A stretch of 64,000 bases of DNA from CAYWMD01 sp964458575 (GCA_964458575.1 CAYWMD010000005.1:1-64000); one strand, 5' to 3'; shown: positions 8,582 to 17,312, counted from the first letter of the stretch. Translations and numbers: made by a program. The notes: generated by a model not told the origin, from the sequence alone.

Positions 8582-8833
8582 ACCGGCTGTGAGTTAGCGA
8601 GAAGGCGATGATAAATTCAATGCGCCTCCTTCGGTCTGGCGCGCGCTGTGGGCGGACGGATTTAAGGCGCCTTGCAAACGCCTCGAGACAAAATCAGAAT
8701 TAGATGGGGAACGCGCGCGTTCAATCGTCACGTAGGAGTTGTGGCAATACTGCGGACTGACCCCGGACTGACCCAGAACTGACCCGTTTACGTTTATGAC
8801 CCGTTTACAGCCATCGCCTGACCAACTCTTACG
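8582..8833. other. Non-coding accessory spacer with small repeats
   Basis: No convincing gene is seen here. The stretch has an imperfect inverted repeat around 8597-8632 (AGAAGGCG paired with GCGCCTCCTTC) and three tandem 11-base units at 8753-8785. It leads directly into the broken DUF262 fragment, so it is probably debris of an older insertion. Confidence 0.5.
8753..8785. repeat. Three tandem 11-base units (CGGACTGACCC)
   Basis: CGGACTGACCC occurs twice in tandem, followed by the variant AGAACTGACCC. A partial echo (TATGACCCGTTTAC) follows. It lies in a gene-poor accessory stretch. Confidence 0.8.
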
Positions 8834-9055
8834 CGCGGCGGTCGGCACGGCTTCAAGCGAGGCCGGTTGCAGGATGTTTACTCGTTGCTGCGTGGAAAGG
8901 ATTTGGAAACGGGCGAGTTCAGCGACGAGCGGCGGGTGGCGCAGTTTGCCCGGCTGCAAGAAGCGCAGTCGTGTGCGCTGAATCTCCGCACTGGAAAGAC
9001 TTCCTGAAGTGCCTGATGAATGCCGGATTTCGCAGCGGCAAGAGTTTCTCGATGG
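8834..9055 (+). pseudogene. Frameshifted fragment of a DUF262 (GmrSD-like) protein
   Basis: Two frames together read like an internal piece of DUF262 proteins. Frame one (8834-9007) gives HGFKRGRLQDVYSLLRGKDL, then ETGEFSDERRVAQFARLQEA and QSCALNL, and then stops. The next frame from 8989 continues as HWKDFLKCLMNAGFRSGKSFS. In intact relatives these blocks are contiguous (LNL, then HWxDFLKxL, then AGFxSGK). A frameshift near 8985-8990 and missing N- and C-terminal parts show it is dead. DUF262 proteins are the nuclease or NTPase half of type IV restriction systems that cut modified DNA. Assignment is from recognised family sequence, not from a search. Confidence 0.6.
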
Positions 9056-9161
9056 TGTTCTTGCGCAGAAGGTGCTGCGCAAGGTGGCGGGCAGCCAAAC
9101 CAGTTCAAGGAACGCCGTTCTGAAGTCACCGCGAGGACCGTCAGGGGCTGGAGGCATAGAA

Positions 9162-10211
9162 TCAATCCGCTGGTTCAGGACTTACCAGCCATTGATCACC
9201 CCGGTAGAGCAGCAACGGACGGTTGGCAAAGAACGCTGGCATCTCTTTGTATTGATTAATTTTCCATTCCACCCCCGCGGGCACCCAACCCCAAAACCAA
9301 TCTTTGTCGTAACCTTTCATGGATACGTCGATGACGATGTAGAGAGTCTCGCCCGCTTGGCAGGTAAACTTGAGGGATTGCTCACCGCTAAAATGTCGCG
9401 ACATCTTTCCTTCATACCACCAGCGACCACCCCAGGCTTTCAGCGTGTGTGATCCTGGCTCGAGGCTAAGCACCGCCAAGGTGTCATGGTTAACTATGGG
9501 ATAATTCCTTTCATACTCCGCCATCTTGCCTTGTCGATACAAGTCGATGGCCTCCTGATCAAAATTCTGCACCCTGAGACGGCAGGGAATCGGAAGCGTG
9601 GGCCCGCCATCCACCTGCAACTGGCCGGAGGATTCTCCCGTGCCGCACCCGATGACGACCGTGCATCGCGCCGGGGTTCGGATTCGTTCTAGATAAGCAT
9701 CGCGCCGGGCGGGATTGGCCAGCAGGGTCTCCTGGCGATCCTGCCAATCATTCACGAAGGTGAAGTCCCCGGCCTCCAGTTGCGTTGTCAGGTGATCGTA
9801 TGAAATGGGAGTACCCCTTCGAAAGGAACTGGAACGGCGATGTATCCCGGTCGCCGTTGAGGTGGCCACCCCGTTGGTATCGTATGCGACCAAGGTATAG
9901 CGGTAGATCGTATCCGTTATGCACCCTGTCGGGATGACGATTGCCAATGGAACTTCCGATTGGGAGCTGGTATCGCGGTAGATGTCCACGCCCCAGTAGC
10001 GGCTGGTGATCAGCGGTTGTCCCAGGCGGTTGCTCACAGCCTCGCTGTTCATGCTGCCGGGCGCGATGGCGCTGGCTTTGTCTGGAAGTTTTTGCTCCGG
10101 AAAGTTGGTCCGATAAGCGCAGCCTCCCAAACCCAGGCCACAACCTAGCGCGACAAATAACCTCCCAAAATTCACGTTCACAAAACCGGTGATTGTTTTT
10201 AGAACATTCAT
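9162..10211 (-). CDS. Putative lipoprotein of unknown function
   Basis: A 349-residue protein when started at the ATG at 10211 (a GTG lies 12 bases upstream). The N-terminus has a hydrophobic stretch ending in a lipobox-like L-G-L-G-G-C, so it is probably lipid-anchored. Residues just after the lipobox (APGSMNSEAVSNRLGQPLITSRYWGVDIY) resemble the short BamE/SmpA-type motif found at the start of many small outer-membrane lipoproteins. The rest has alternating aromatic-rich strands but no enzyme motif that I recognise. It sits between the DUF262 relic and the integrase gene and may be part of the same accessory patch. Confidence 0.65.
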   Translation of the reverse strand: MNVLKTITGFVNVNFGRLFVALGCGLGLGGCAYRTNFPEQKLPDKASAIAPGSMNSEAVSNRLGQPLITSRYWGVDIYRDTSSQSEVPLAIVIPTGCITDTIYRYTLVAYDTNGVATSTATGIHRRSSSFRRGTPISYDHLTTQLEAGDFTFVNDWQDRQETLLANPARRDAYLERIRTPARCTVVIGCGTGESSGQLQVDGGPTLPIPCRLRVQNFDQEAIDLYRQGKMAEYERNYPIVNHDTLAVLSLEPGSHTLKAWGGRWWYEGKMSRHFSGEQSLKFTCQAGETLYIVIDVSMKGYDKDWFWGWVPAGVEWKINQYKEMPAFFANRPLLLYRGDQWLVSPEPAD

Positions 10212-10315
10212 CAGCTTCAGCACATGGCTGCGTGATCAACCTCAACGGGGATCAAAGCGCTGAAGTTCCCGGAGCCGCCCACATTCGCCTGAGCGCCAAT
10301 GGTTGTGTGCCCAAC

Positions 10316-11188
10316 TTAATTCTGAGACCATATTTTTTGGGAAGTGGTTGACACTTTTGGTTTGTGGTTTTGCCGGATGGTGATCAGGTGCTGGCAGCGG
10401 AGCCAGTGTTCCACCGTGCTCCGCCACGCGGCAGCGTGGCGGCGGCGGCGATCCTCATCCGACAGCAATCCGATTCTCTGCCCAAACGCACGGAGCAGCA
10501 ACCGGAAAATGACTTTGTGTTCGCGACGGTTCCAGCGGCGTCGTTGAGCGGCGTCGTGGAATGTGGCGCAGGCGGTGCGGCCATGGAGGCAGCGGCGCGT
10601 GCGGTGATTGAGATCGTGGGCGGTGAGTTCCACCGTGAGGGTGAAGTTCGCCGGGACTGAACGCCTGCATTGGAGGCGTTCCCGGAGGGCGGCTTTGAAG
10701 TCGCGAATGCTCTTCTCGATGGCGCCATTGTAGCGCGGACAGCGGGGCGGATTATTTAAAGGCAGCACACCGAAGCGGGCCATGACGTCGTCCACCTCCT
10801 GGCAGTTGAAGGGCGAACCGTTGTCGCGTTTCAAGAACAGCGGCGCGCCGTGCCGGCGGAACAAGACTTCGAGATGGGCGGCGATGTGGCAGCCGTCGAG
10901 CTGGTCGGTGACCAGCGGCGTGAAGCGATAACGTGAAGCCAGGTCCTGCACCGGGATGATCAAGGCCCCGTCGGGGCCGTATTCGGTGGCGTCGCAGGAC
11001 CAGGCCAGTCCGGCCCGGAGGCAGTGGAGGTGTCGCATGGCGGCGAGTTGATCCCGCCGAAAGTCCTGCACCAGCGCCCCGAGTTGGCGGCGGGAGAGAC
11101 TCGGCGCGAAGCGCGCGTAGAGTTCCCCCGTGCCTTGGGTGCGCACGCTCGAGCGGGTGAGAGGGCTGCTCTGGTAGCGTTTGTTCAT
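10316..11188 (-). CDS. DDE integrase-core (rve-type) transposase
   Basis: A 290-residue protein with an integrase catalytic core. The three acidic residues are visible: Asp in WSCDATEY, Asp in LKRDNGSPF and Glu in YNGAIEKSIRDFK. This matches rve-family transposases of the IS3/IS481 kind. The N-terminal 55 residues are too short for the usual full helix-turn-helix pair, so the protein may be N-terminally reduced. A good ribosome binding site (GGAGAAAG) precedes the ATG. I could not find convincing terminal inverted repeats or target duplications, so the element boundaries are unknown. It lies 50 bases upstream of ispH, on the opposite strand. Confidence 0.8.
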   Translation of the reverse strand: MNKRYQSSPLTRSSVRTQGTGELYARFAPSLSRRQLGALVQDFRRDQLAAMRHLHCLRAGLAWSCDATEYGPDGALIIPVQDLASRYRFTPLVTDQLDGCHIAAHLEVLFRRHGAPLFLKRDNGSPFNCQEVDDVMARFGVLPLNNPPRCPRYNGAIEKSIRDFKAALRERLQCRRSVPANFTLTVELTAHDLNHRTRRCLHGRTACATFHDAAQRRRWNRREHKVIFRLLLRAFGQRIGLLSDEDRRRRHAAAWRSTVEHWLRCQHLITIRQNHKPKVSTTSQKIWSQN

Positions 11189-11238
11189 GGGAGCTTTCTC
11201 CTCGACGCCGCCAGCGGCGATGTTAGAGTTTATTCATC

Positions 11239-12462
11239 ATGACAACCGAAGCCCCCGTTGCGCCCCAAAAAATCAATCTGCGCCGGCCTGACATCATGGA
11301 AGCGGTGCAGGCCCAGGTGTTGTCGCATTACCGCAGTGAACTGGTGGAACGCGTTCGCGCCAACGGCCATGTCCTTTCGGCCGACGGTTTGACCATCAAG
11401 CTGGCCAAGGAATTCGGTTTTTGTTACGGCGTGGAGCGGGCGATAGACCTGGCTTACGCCGCGCGCAAGGTTTTCCCCGATAAACCGCTCTACATCCTGG
11501 GCGAAATCATTCATAACCCCGAGGTCAACGATCAGATCCGGGCCATGGACATCAAGTTCCTCACGGGCAAGGAAAAGAACGCCGACATCGAAGAACTGCA
11601 AAAGGACGACGTGGTCATCATCCCGGCGTTCGGCACCGAGGTCGCCACGCGACGACAGCTCGAAGAAAAAGGCTGCCGGTTTGTGGACACCACATGCGGC
11701 GACGTGATGAGCGTCTGGAAACGCGTGCGGCAATACTCCAAGGAAAGCGTCACGAGCATCATCCACGGCAAAGCGTGGCATGAGGAAACCAAGGCAACCA
11801 GCTCGCAGGCGCGAGCCTACGGCAACGGACACTATCTGGTTGTGTTCACGCTCGCGGAAACGGATTACGTCTGTGATTACATTCTGAACGGCGGCAATAA
11901 AACCCAGTTTCTCCAAAAATTCGACGGGGCGTATTCAGAGGGCTTCGATCCCGACGTGCATTTGCAGGCCATCGGCGTGGCGAATCAGACGACGATGCTG
12001 CGCGGCGAAACCGAGGATGTGCAGCGGCGGTTGCGCGCGGCGATGATCAAGAAATATGGCGCGGCGGAACTGGACCAGCACTTCCGCTTTTTCGACACCA
12101 TCTGCGGCGCAACCCAGGACCGGCAGGATGCGTTGCAGAAGCTGCTAGCCGACCCACTGGACCTGCTGCTGGTCGTCGGTGGCTACAATTCCTCCAATAC
12201 TTCTCACCTGGCGGAGATGGGTGAGGCAAAATTGCCGACATTCTTCATCAAGAACGCCGCGAAGATGGTTTCGGACAAACTCATCGTTCATTTCGACCAG
12301 CACAAGAAGGAGGAAGTGGAGACCGCCAACTGGCTACCTTCGGGAAAGGTCACCGTGGGTATCACAGCCGGCGCAAGCTGCCCGAACAACCTGATCGAGG
12401 ATGTCATCCGCAAACTCTGCGAACTCCGGGGAATTTCCGTGCAAGCGCTCCTGGCGAATTGA
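11239..12462 (+). CDS. ispH: 4-hydroxy-3-methylbut-2-enyl diphosphate reductase, long form
   Basis: IspH performs the last step of the methylerythritol phosphate pathway, reducing HMBPP to isopentenyl and dimethylallyl diphosphate with a [4Fe-4S] cluster. Three cluster cysteines are visible: C62 (FGFCYGVERA), C153 (VDTTCGDV) and one in ITAGASCPNN near the C-terminus. At 407 residues it has an N-terminal extension of about 50 residues and internal inserts compared with the roughly 310-residue E. coli enzyme. This is the long form known from cyanobacteria, plants and several other bacteria. The gene stands alone between the integrase and an oxidoreductase. Confidence 0.95.
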   Translation: MTTEAPVAPQKINLRRPDIMEAVQAQVLSHYRSELVERVRANGHVLSADGLTIKLAKEFGFCYGVERAIDLAYAARKVFPDKPLYILGEIIHNPEVNDQIRAMDIKFLTGKEKNADIEELQKDDVVIIPAFGTEVATRRQLEEKGCRFVDTTCGDVMSVWKRVRQYSKESVTSIIHGKAWHEETKATSSQARAYGNGHYLVVFTLAETDYVCDYILNGGNKTQFLQKFDGAYSEGFDPDVHLQAIGVANQTTMLRGETEDVQRRLRAAMIKKYGAAELDQHFRFFDTICGATQDRQDALQKLLADPLDLLLVVGGYNSSNTSHLAEMGEAKLPTFFIKNAAKMVSDKLIVHFDQHKKEEVETANWLPSGKVTVGITAGASCPNNLIEDVIRKLCELRGISVQALLAN

Positions 12463-12563
12463 GACGCTGGTTCGAGCCGATGGGATTATGCTTCGCGCTG
12501 AATTGGACGCCTGAATGAGACTTTGCTTTCGTCCGTCTATACCGGGGACTTGATTTACGATTC

Positions 12564-14024
12564 ATGAAAACCAACCGCTCTGCTCTCACATTGAAACTTG
12601 ATCGCCGCACTTTCCTCGTTCGCTCCGCCGCCCTCACCGGGCTGGCCTTGGCCGGCCCGAATCTCTTGTTGCACGGCCGGGAGGCCGCCAGCAAGCGATT
12701 GAACATCGCCGTCATTGGCGCGATGGGCAAAGGGCAATCCGACCGGCAGAACGTGGCCAAAGACCACAACATCGTGGCGTTGGTGGATGTGGACAGCGAG
12801 CGTCTGGATTCGGCCGTGGCGGCCACGCTGAAACAAGCGCAGGAAGGCAATCCCAACGCCCGTGCGCCGCGCGGCTTCGCTGATTTCCGGAAGATGTTCG
12901 ACACCATGGCGAAGGAAATTGACGCGGTGATTGTTTCCACCCCGGACCACACGCACTTTGTGGCGGCGCTGTGGGCGGTGCGGAATGGGAAACATGTCTG
13001 CGTGCAGAAGCCGTTGTGCAACACGATTGATGAGGTGCGCCGGCTTCACGCCGCCGCCAAAACCGCCGGCGTGGTGACCCAGATGGGCAATCAGGGCCGC
13101 ACGTCGGAAGGCCATCGTCTGGCGAAGGAATGGATCGAGCAGGGCGTCATCGGCCAGCTCCAGGAGGTCCGTTTGTGGACCAACCGTCCCATCTGGCCGC
13201 AGGGGCCGTTGAACAAGAAATCCGCCCCATGTCCGGCAAGTTTGAATTGGGACGTGTGGCTGACTTCCGAGGCGGACGAGCCCTATTTCGAGTTTGAAAA
13301 TCCCGACGCAGCCCAAGCCAAAAAAAGCAAGCGGGGCAACTCGGTGCATCCGTTCAACTGGCGCGGTTGGTGGCAATTCGGCGCGGGGGCGCTGGGCGAC
13401 ATGGGCTGTCACATCATGGACGCGGCGTTCAACGTCCTGGGCCGGCGGCTGCCGTCCAAGATCGAAGTCAGCAGCGGGCCGGTGACCGAACTCACGGCGC
13501 CGGTATGGAGCAAGTTGGTTTATCACATGCCCGCAACGAAGCAGTTTCCGGCGCTGACGGTCAGTTGGGATGACGGCCGAAAGGACGGCGAACCCAACAA
13601 ACCCAAGCGCGACGAGCGCGTGCCGGCGGAAGCTTTCAACCGCGATTCGAGCGGCATGATGTTCATTGGCGCCGAGGGCGTCATTTACGCCGACACGTAT
13701 TGCAACCGGCCGGCGGTTTATCCTGATCCCAAGGATGACGAAGTGCGCGAGGCGATGAGCAGCGGGAAGATCAAGAAGACCGAACCCCGCAGCCGTCATG
13801 CGGGAAATCCACAATTGGAATGGGCCAGTTGCATCGTCGAAGGCGGCCAGCCCAGTTCGAACTTCGATTACGCCGCGCCCTTGAGCGAATTCGTGCTGCT
13901 GGGCAATCTCGCCATTCGCTCCGGCCAGACCATCGAGTGGGACACGGCCAAACAGACGGTGACCAATGTCGCCTCGGCCAACCGTTACCTGAAGCGCCCG
14001 GCCTACCGGCCCGGCTGGGTGTAA
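12564..14024 (+). CDS. Secreted Gfo/Idh/MocA-family oxidoreductase
   Basis: A 486-residue protein with a twin-arginine signal (DRRTFLVRSAALTGLALA) followed by a Rossmann NAD(P)-binding domain (RLNIAVIGAMGKGQSDRQNV, then VALVDVD) and the DAVIVSTPDHTHFVAALWAV/GKHVCVQKPLC segment of the family. The C-terminal half is the alpha/beta substrate domain with GALGDMGCHIMDAAFNV. Such Tat-exported Gfo/Idh/MocA proteins are abundant in Verrucomicrobia and Planctomycetes and are thought to act on sugars or sugar derivatives with tightly bound cofactor. The exact substrate is unknown. No obvious operon partner. Confidence 0.9.
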   Translation: MKTNRSALTLKLDRRTFLVRSAALTGLALAGPNLLLHGREAASKRLNIAVIGAMGKGQSDRQNVAKDHNIVALVDVDSERLDSAVAATLKQAQEGNPNARAPRGFADFRKMFDTMAKEIDAVIVSTPDHTHFVAALWAVRNGKHVCVQKPLCNTIDEVRRLHAAAKTAGVVTQMGNQGRTSEGHRLAKEWIEQGVIGQLQEVRLWTNRPIWPQGPLNKKSAPCPASLNWDVWLTSEADEPYFEFENPDAAQAKKSKRGNSVHPFNWRGWWQFGAGALGDMGCHIMDAAFNVLGRRLPSKIEVSSGPVTELTAPVWSKLVYHMPATKQFPALTVSWDDGRKDGEPNKPKRDERVPAEAFNRDSSGMMFIGAEGVIYADTYCNRPAVYPDPKDDEVREAMSSGKIKKTEPRSRHAGNPQLEWASCIVEGGQPSSNFDYAAPLSEFVLLGNLAIRSGQTIEWDTAKQTVTNVASANRYLKRPAYRPGWV

Positions 14025-14078
14025 TATCCGCGAACGCGGTGGTCCGGGTTCATTGTCTGACCCGAAGGGACGGTGACG

Positions 14079-14218
14079 GTTGGCTGGAGTTCTCGCTTCA
14101 GCGTGCCCCGGCTCGGCCCGTGAGATCGGCGAAGGGAGCCCCGGGGCTGGCGAAAGGGCCGTTTATCTCACGGGCCAAGCGCGGCCAGTGAGGAACAAAC
14201 TAGAGCTTGGACTCCAAC
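14079..14218. repeat. Nested inverted repeat, GGAGTTC...GACTCC family
   Basis: The outer arms are GGAGTTCTCGCTTCAGCGTG (from about 14086) and AGAGCTTGGACTCCAAC (to 14218). Inside is a perfect 12-base inverted pair: GGCCCGTGAGAT at 14115-14126 and ATCTCACGGGCC at 14165-14176, itself enclosing a GCCCCGGGGC palindrome. It fills most of the 260-base spacer before dgt. The outer arms resemble the 55-base repeat at 21720-21774 inside the sulfatase fusion gene. Confidence 0.7.
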
Positions 14219-14284
14219 GCGCTGGCTGGCGCTTTCGCTCATTGCTCTGGCGCGCCTCGCCGCATACGCTGGCGCACCTGACTT

Positions 14285-15436
14285 ATGCCGCGCCTCCGAC
14301 CAGACCTTGAGCAGATTGAGCGTCAGAACCTCGCGCCTTACGCCCAGTTCAGCGCCGACACGCGCGGTCGGAAATATTCCGAACCGCCGTCCGACCTGCG
14401 CGCAGAATACCAGCGTGACCGTGACCGCGTCATCCACTCGCGCGCGTTTCGACGGCTGGAATACAAGACGCAGGTTTTCCTCAATGGGACGGGCGACCAT
14501 CTGCGTACCCGGCTCACGCACACGATGGAAGTTGCCGCCATTGCCCGCGGCATCGCCCGCGCGCTGCGGCTCAATGAAGACCTGACCGAGACCATCGCGC
14601 TCGCCCATGACCTGGGGCATTCGCCTTTCGGCCATCGCGGCGAAACGGTGCTGAGTCGTTTAATGAAGGGCCACGGCGGATTTGAACACAATCGCCAGAG
14701 CCTCCGCATCGTCGAGGAGCTCGAACAAAAGTATCCGGACTTCCCGGGCTTGAATCTCACCTGGGAGGTGCGCGAGGGCCTCGTGAAACATTTCACGGCG
14801 TGGGATCACCCCAGCAAACGACGAGGATTCAATGCGAAGAACTCCTCGCTTGAAGCGCAGGTCGCCAACCTCGCTGACGAAATCGCCTATTACAGCCACG
14901 ACCTTGATGACGGGTTGGACGCGGGGCTGCTTTCCGAACGGGAGCTGGCCCGCCGCGTCCGCGTCTGGGCGCAGGCGGCTCGCACGGTGCAACGCGAACA
15001 TGACCGGCTGCCGGATGAATCGCGGCGCTACTTCACGATTCGCACCATCACCGACTCGCAGGTCCGCGACGTGGTGCAGACCAGCGAACGGCTCCTCGCG
15101 CAATCCGGGGTTCAATCGGCCGACGCGGTGCGGTTGTGCCCAAAGGTGCTGATCCAATACAGCTCCGGGCGGCGGGCCGACAATCTTCAATTGCGAAAAT
15201 ATCTTTACCGGAATCTTTATTACAATGCGGACGTAAGTGGGCCCAACACCCGTGCCGTTCGCGTTCTGGAACGGATGTTCCGGTTTTACCTCGCGCACAC
15301 CGACGAAATCGGCGAGCAGGCGCGGAAGCGCATTCGCAAAGATGGTCGGCCCCGGGCAGTTTGCGATTATCTCGCCGGTATGACGGATCGTTACGTCATG
15401 CGGGAATACGAGCGCGTGTTCGGGACGGAAGCTTGA
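14285..15436 (+). CDS. dgt: dGTP triphosphohydrolase-like HD protein
   Basis: A 383-residue HD-domain phosphohydrolase of the dGTPase family, type 2 length. The metal-binding set is visible: H79 (RLTHTMEV), H108-D109 (LAHDLGHSPFGH) and the distal Asp in ANLADEIAYYSHDLDDGL. The N-terminal RDRDRVIHSRAFRRLEYKTQVF and GTGDHLRTRLTHT are hallmark motifs. The enzyme hydrolyses dNTPs (classically dGTP) to nucleoside and triphosphate, adjusting dNTP pools; some members also limit phage. Neighbours do not suggest a defence role here. Confidence 0.93.
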   Translation: MPRLRPDLEQIERQNLAPYAQFSADTRGRKYSEPPSDLRAEYQRDRDRVIHSRAFRRLEYKTQVFLNGTGDHLRTRLTHTMEVAAIARGIARALRLNEDLTETIALAHDLGHSPFGHRGETVLSRLMKGHGGFEHNRQSLRIVEELEQKYPDFPGLNLTWEVREGLVKHFTAWDHPSKRRGFNAKNSSLEAQVANLADEIAYYSHDLDDGLDAGLLSERELARRVRVWAQAARTVQREHDRLPDESRRYFTIRTITDSQVRDVVQTSERLLAQSGVQSADAVRLCPKVLIQYSSGRRADNLQLRKYLYRNLYYNADVSGPNTRAVRVLERMFRFYLAHTDEIGEQARKRIRKDGRPRAVCDYLAGMTDRYVMREYERVFGTEA

Positions 15437-15490
15437 GCCGGCCCGACCGCCGCGCCACGGCAATGCGCGGGCGGGCTTGCAACGGCATGC

Positions 15491-16051
15491 TTAACGCATC
15501 TCAAAAACCCGGTAAAAACGCGGACCGGATCCGACGGCATTGGTGACGGTAGTGGAAGCGCTGGTGGCGACATTCGTCTGGCTGGCGGTCCAATTCGTGA
15601 GGTTGGTTGAGGCTTGCACGACATTGGTTTTGCCAATCGTCAGGCCAATCGCGTCGAACAGGAATTGACCCCCGGCGACTCGTGGCGCGCTCAGGGCGAT
15701 GTTGGTCATGACGGTGGGCGGGTTTACCACGACCGTCCCAAGGTCGTCGTAGGTGCTGTGATAGCCGTAAGTGCCCGGGTTGTTGAACGTGATGCCTTGG
15801 CTTTCCTCAAATTCGGCGAGGATGAACGAAAAATAGTTTGGATCCAGGATGTCAGCATCGCTGGTCACCTGCACCGGAAAGAGTTCGTCGTTATTCACCC
15901 AATAAACGGTTTCGCCGACGTTGATCACGACCTCAGCGGGAACGAAGCCCGAGAAGCCGTCCCACGTTACGTTGGCGCGGATGCCCGTCGTTGCGAGCGC
16001 CACCAAGGCGGTTGCGAGCGGCAGGCATGTTCGAATGGACCATGTTGTCAT
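15491..16051 (-). CDS. Secreted cupredoxin-fold protein without type 1 copper ligands
   Basis: A 186-residue protein with a signal peptide (about residues 1-26) and a cupredoxin-like domain: VPAEVVINVGETVYWVNNDELFPVQVTSD, followed by ITFNNPGTYGYHSTYDDLGTVVV. In copper-binding relatives the final loop is Y-x-C-x(n)-H and an earlier His follows the WxN-D turn. Here the Cys is absent and the first ligand His is missing, so type 1 copper binding is unlikely. The last 60 residues (TNVVQASTNLTNWTASQTN ... RFYRVFE) form a small domain common at the C-termini of secreted Verrucomicrobia proteins. Convergent with dgt, divergent from rpsB. Confidence 0.7.
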   Translation of the reverse strand: MTTWSIRTCLPLATALVALATTGIRANVTWDGFSGFVPAEVVINVGETVYWVNNDELFPVQVTSDADILDPNYFSFILAEFEESQGITFNNPGTYGYHSTYDDLGTVVVNPPTVMTNIALSAPRVAGGQFLFDAIGLTIGKTNVVQASTNLTNWTASQTNVATSASTTVTNAVGSGPRFYRVFEMR

Positions 16052-16416
16052 GCTTCCATTACCTCGCGTGCGTCCGGGTCTGTCAATTCCGTTTTACCTT
16101 CGGGCATCGCACGCCCGAAAATAAACGATTGCCAACGGTCGCGGGTCTGATAACTTTCCGCTCCTTTTTCACCAGGCGGGGTCGCCGGCGAAAAGGCAAA
16201 CGGCCATCCAATTCCGCGTTCGTGTGAACGCGGGCTGGCCACAACAACATTAAACTGAATCCCGTGTTCCGCGGGATGGTTTTTCGCAGGTCGGATTAAG
16301 ATTAAGAAAAAAGATTAAGATTAAGCGCGGCGCAAGGTGGGCGGGTTCTTGCTCTTAATCATAATCGTAATCGTAATCTTAATCCCCATCGAAGAATCGC
16401 TAACCAAAGGAAAATT
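16052..16416. other. Divergent intergenic region upstream of rpsB
   Basis: This 365-base spacer has no gene. It contains a perfect 8-bp hairpin (CCGCGTTC at 16214-16221, loop GTGT, GAACGCGG at 16226-16233), a 7-bp hairpin near 16101-16121, and a hexamer-rich fold-back at 16293-16385. Promoters for rpsB and for the cupredoxin gene must lie here, but I cannot place them reliably. Confidence 0.6.
16293..16385. repeat. Hexamer (GGATTAAG) fold-back in the rpsB leader
   Basis: The left part (16293-16325) is a run of GATTAA units. The right part (16354-16385) is the reverse complement with variations (TTAATC, ATAATC, GTAATC). Together they could form an AT-rich stem of about 25-30 pairs with a GC-rich loop, ending about 30 bases before the rpsB start codon. 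Confidence 0.75.
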
Positions 16417-17226
16417 GTGATTAGTATTGGCGTAAAGGAATTGTTGGAAGCCGGTGTTCATTTTGGACACCAGACGCGGCGTTGGAATCCCAAGATGAAA
16501 CCGTTCATCTTCGACGCGCGCAACGGGATTCACATCATTGACCTGAGCAAGTCGCTCGCGCAGCTCGAAGCCGCCTGCGATTTTTTGAGCAAGACCGTCC
16601 GCAAGGGCGGCAAGGTGCTGTTCGTCGGCACCAAGAAGCAGGCCCAGCAGGCCATCAAGGAAACGGCGAAGGAATGCGGGCAATACTTTGTTGTCGAACG
16701 CTGGCTCGGCGGCACGCTCACGAATTTTAACACCATCAAGAAATCGGTCCTCCGACTGAAGGAAATCGAAAAGATGGACGCCGATGGCTCGCTGGCCGCC
16801 TACGTCAAACAAGAGCAGGCTGTGATCCGGCGCGAGGCGGCGCGGTTGGTCAAGTATTTCGACGGCATCCGCACGATGGACAAGCACGACAAGCTGCCCG
16901 GCGCGATGTTCGTGGTGGACATCAAGCGCGAGCACAACGCGGTCGCCGAGGCGCGCCGCATGAAGATTCCCGTCGTGGCCATCGTGGACACGAATTGCGA
17001 CCCGGACCTGGTGGATTATCCCATCGCCGGCAACGACGACGCGATCCGTTCGGTGCGCATGATTCTGGCGACGATTGGCCAGGTGGTCATGCAGGCGCAG
17101 GCGGAATTCGACAGCCGGGCGTCGCGTCGCAAACCCGAAGAGGAAGCGGCGGTTCAAGACGCGCCGCCGATCATTGCCAGCGTAGAGGCGCCACCCGTGA
17201 TTACGCAGGTCGCGCCGCCGGCATGA
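16417..17226 (+). CDS. rpsB: 30S ribosomal protein S2
   Basis: A 269-residue S2 protein with the expected motifs: VKELLEAGVHFGHQTRRWNPKM, FIFDARNGIHIIDL, VLFVGTKKQAQ, RWLGGTLTNF and VDIKREHNAVAEARRMKIPVVAIVDTNCDPD. S2 binds late to the 30S subunit near S1. The start is a GTG preceded by a clear AAAGGA at 16406-16411. The C-terminus is extended beyond the E. coli protein by a Pro/Ala/Val-rich tail. It is followed by tsf 86 bases downstream, the usual bacterial rpsB-tsf pair. Confidence 0.97.
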   Translation: MISIGVKELLEAGVHFGHQTRRWNPKMKPFIFDARNGIHIIDLSKSLAQLEAACDFLSKTVRKGGKVLFVGTKKQAQQAIKETAKECGQYFVVERWLGGTLTNFNTIKKSVLRLKEIEKMDADGSLAAYVKQEQAVIRREAARLVKYFDGIRTMDKHDKLPGAMFVVDIKREHNAVAEARRMKIPVVAIVDTNCDPDLVDYPIAGNDDAIRSVRMILATIGQVVMQAQAEFDSRASRRKPEEEAAVQDAPPIIASVEAPPVITQVAPPA

Positions 17227-17312
17227 TTTTTCCCGGGGCGGGACGGGTTTGATCCCGAATGCGGGATTGCCGTTTCGCCTTCAACCACAACTCTCAACTC
17301 TCAACAAATCGT

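Noticed and set aside
8594..9157. A 187-codon minus-strand frame across the DUF262 relic
   Set aside because: It runs antisense to the recognised DUF262 fragment and includes tandem repeats and a palindrome.
16214..16233. Hairpin CCGCGTTC/GAACGCGG as a terminator
   Set aside because: No T run follows on either strand and no gene ends nearby in the right direction.
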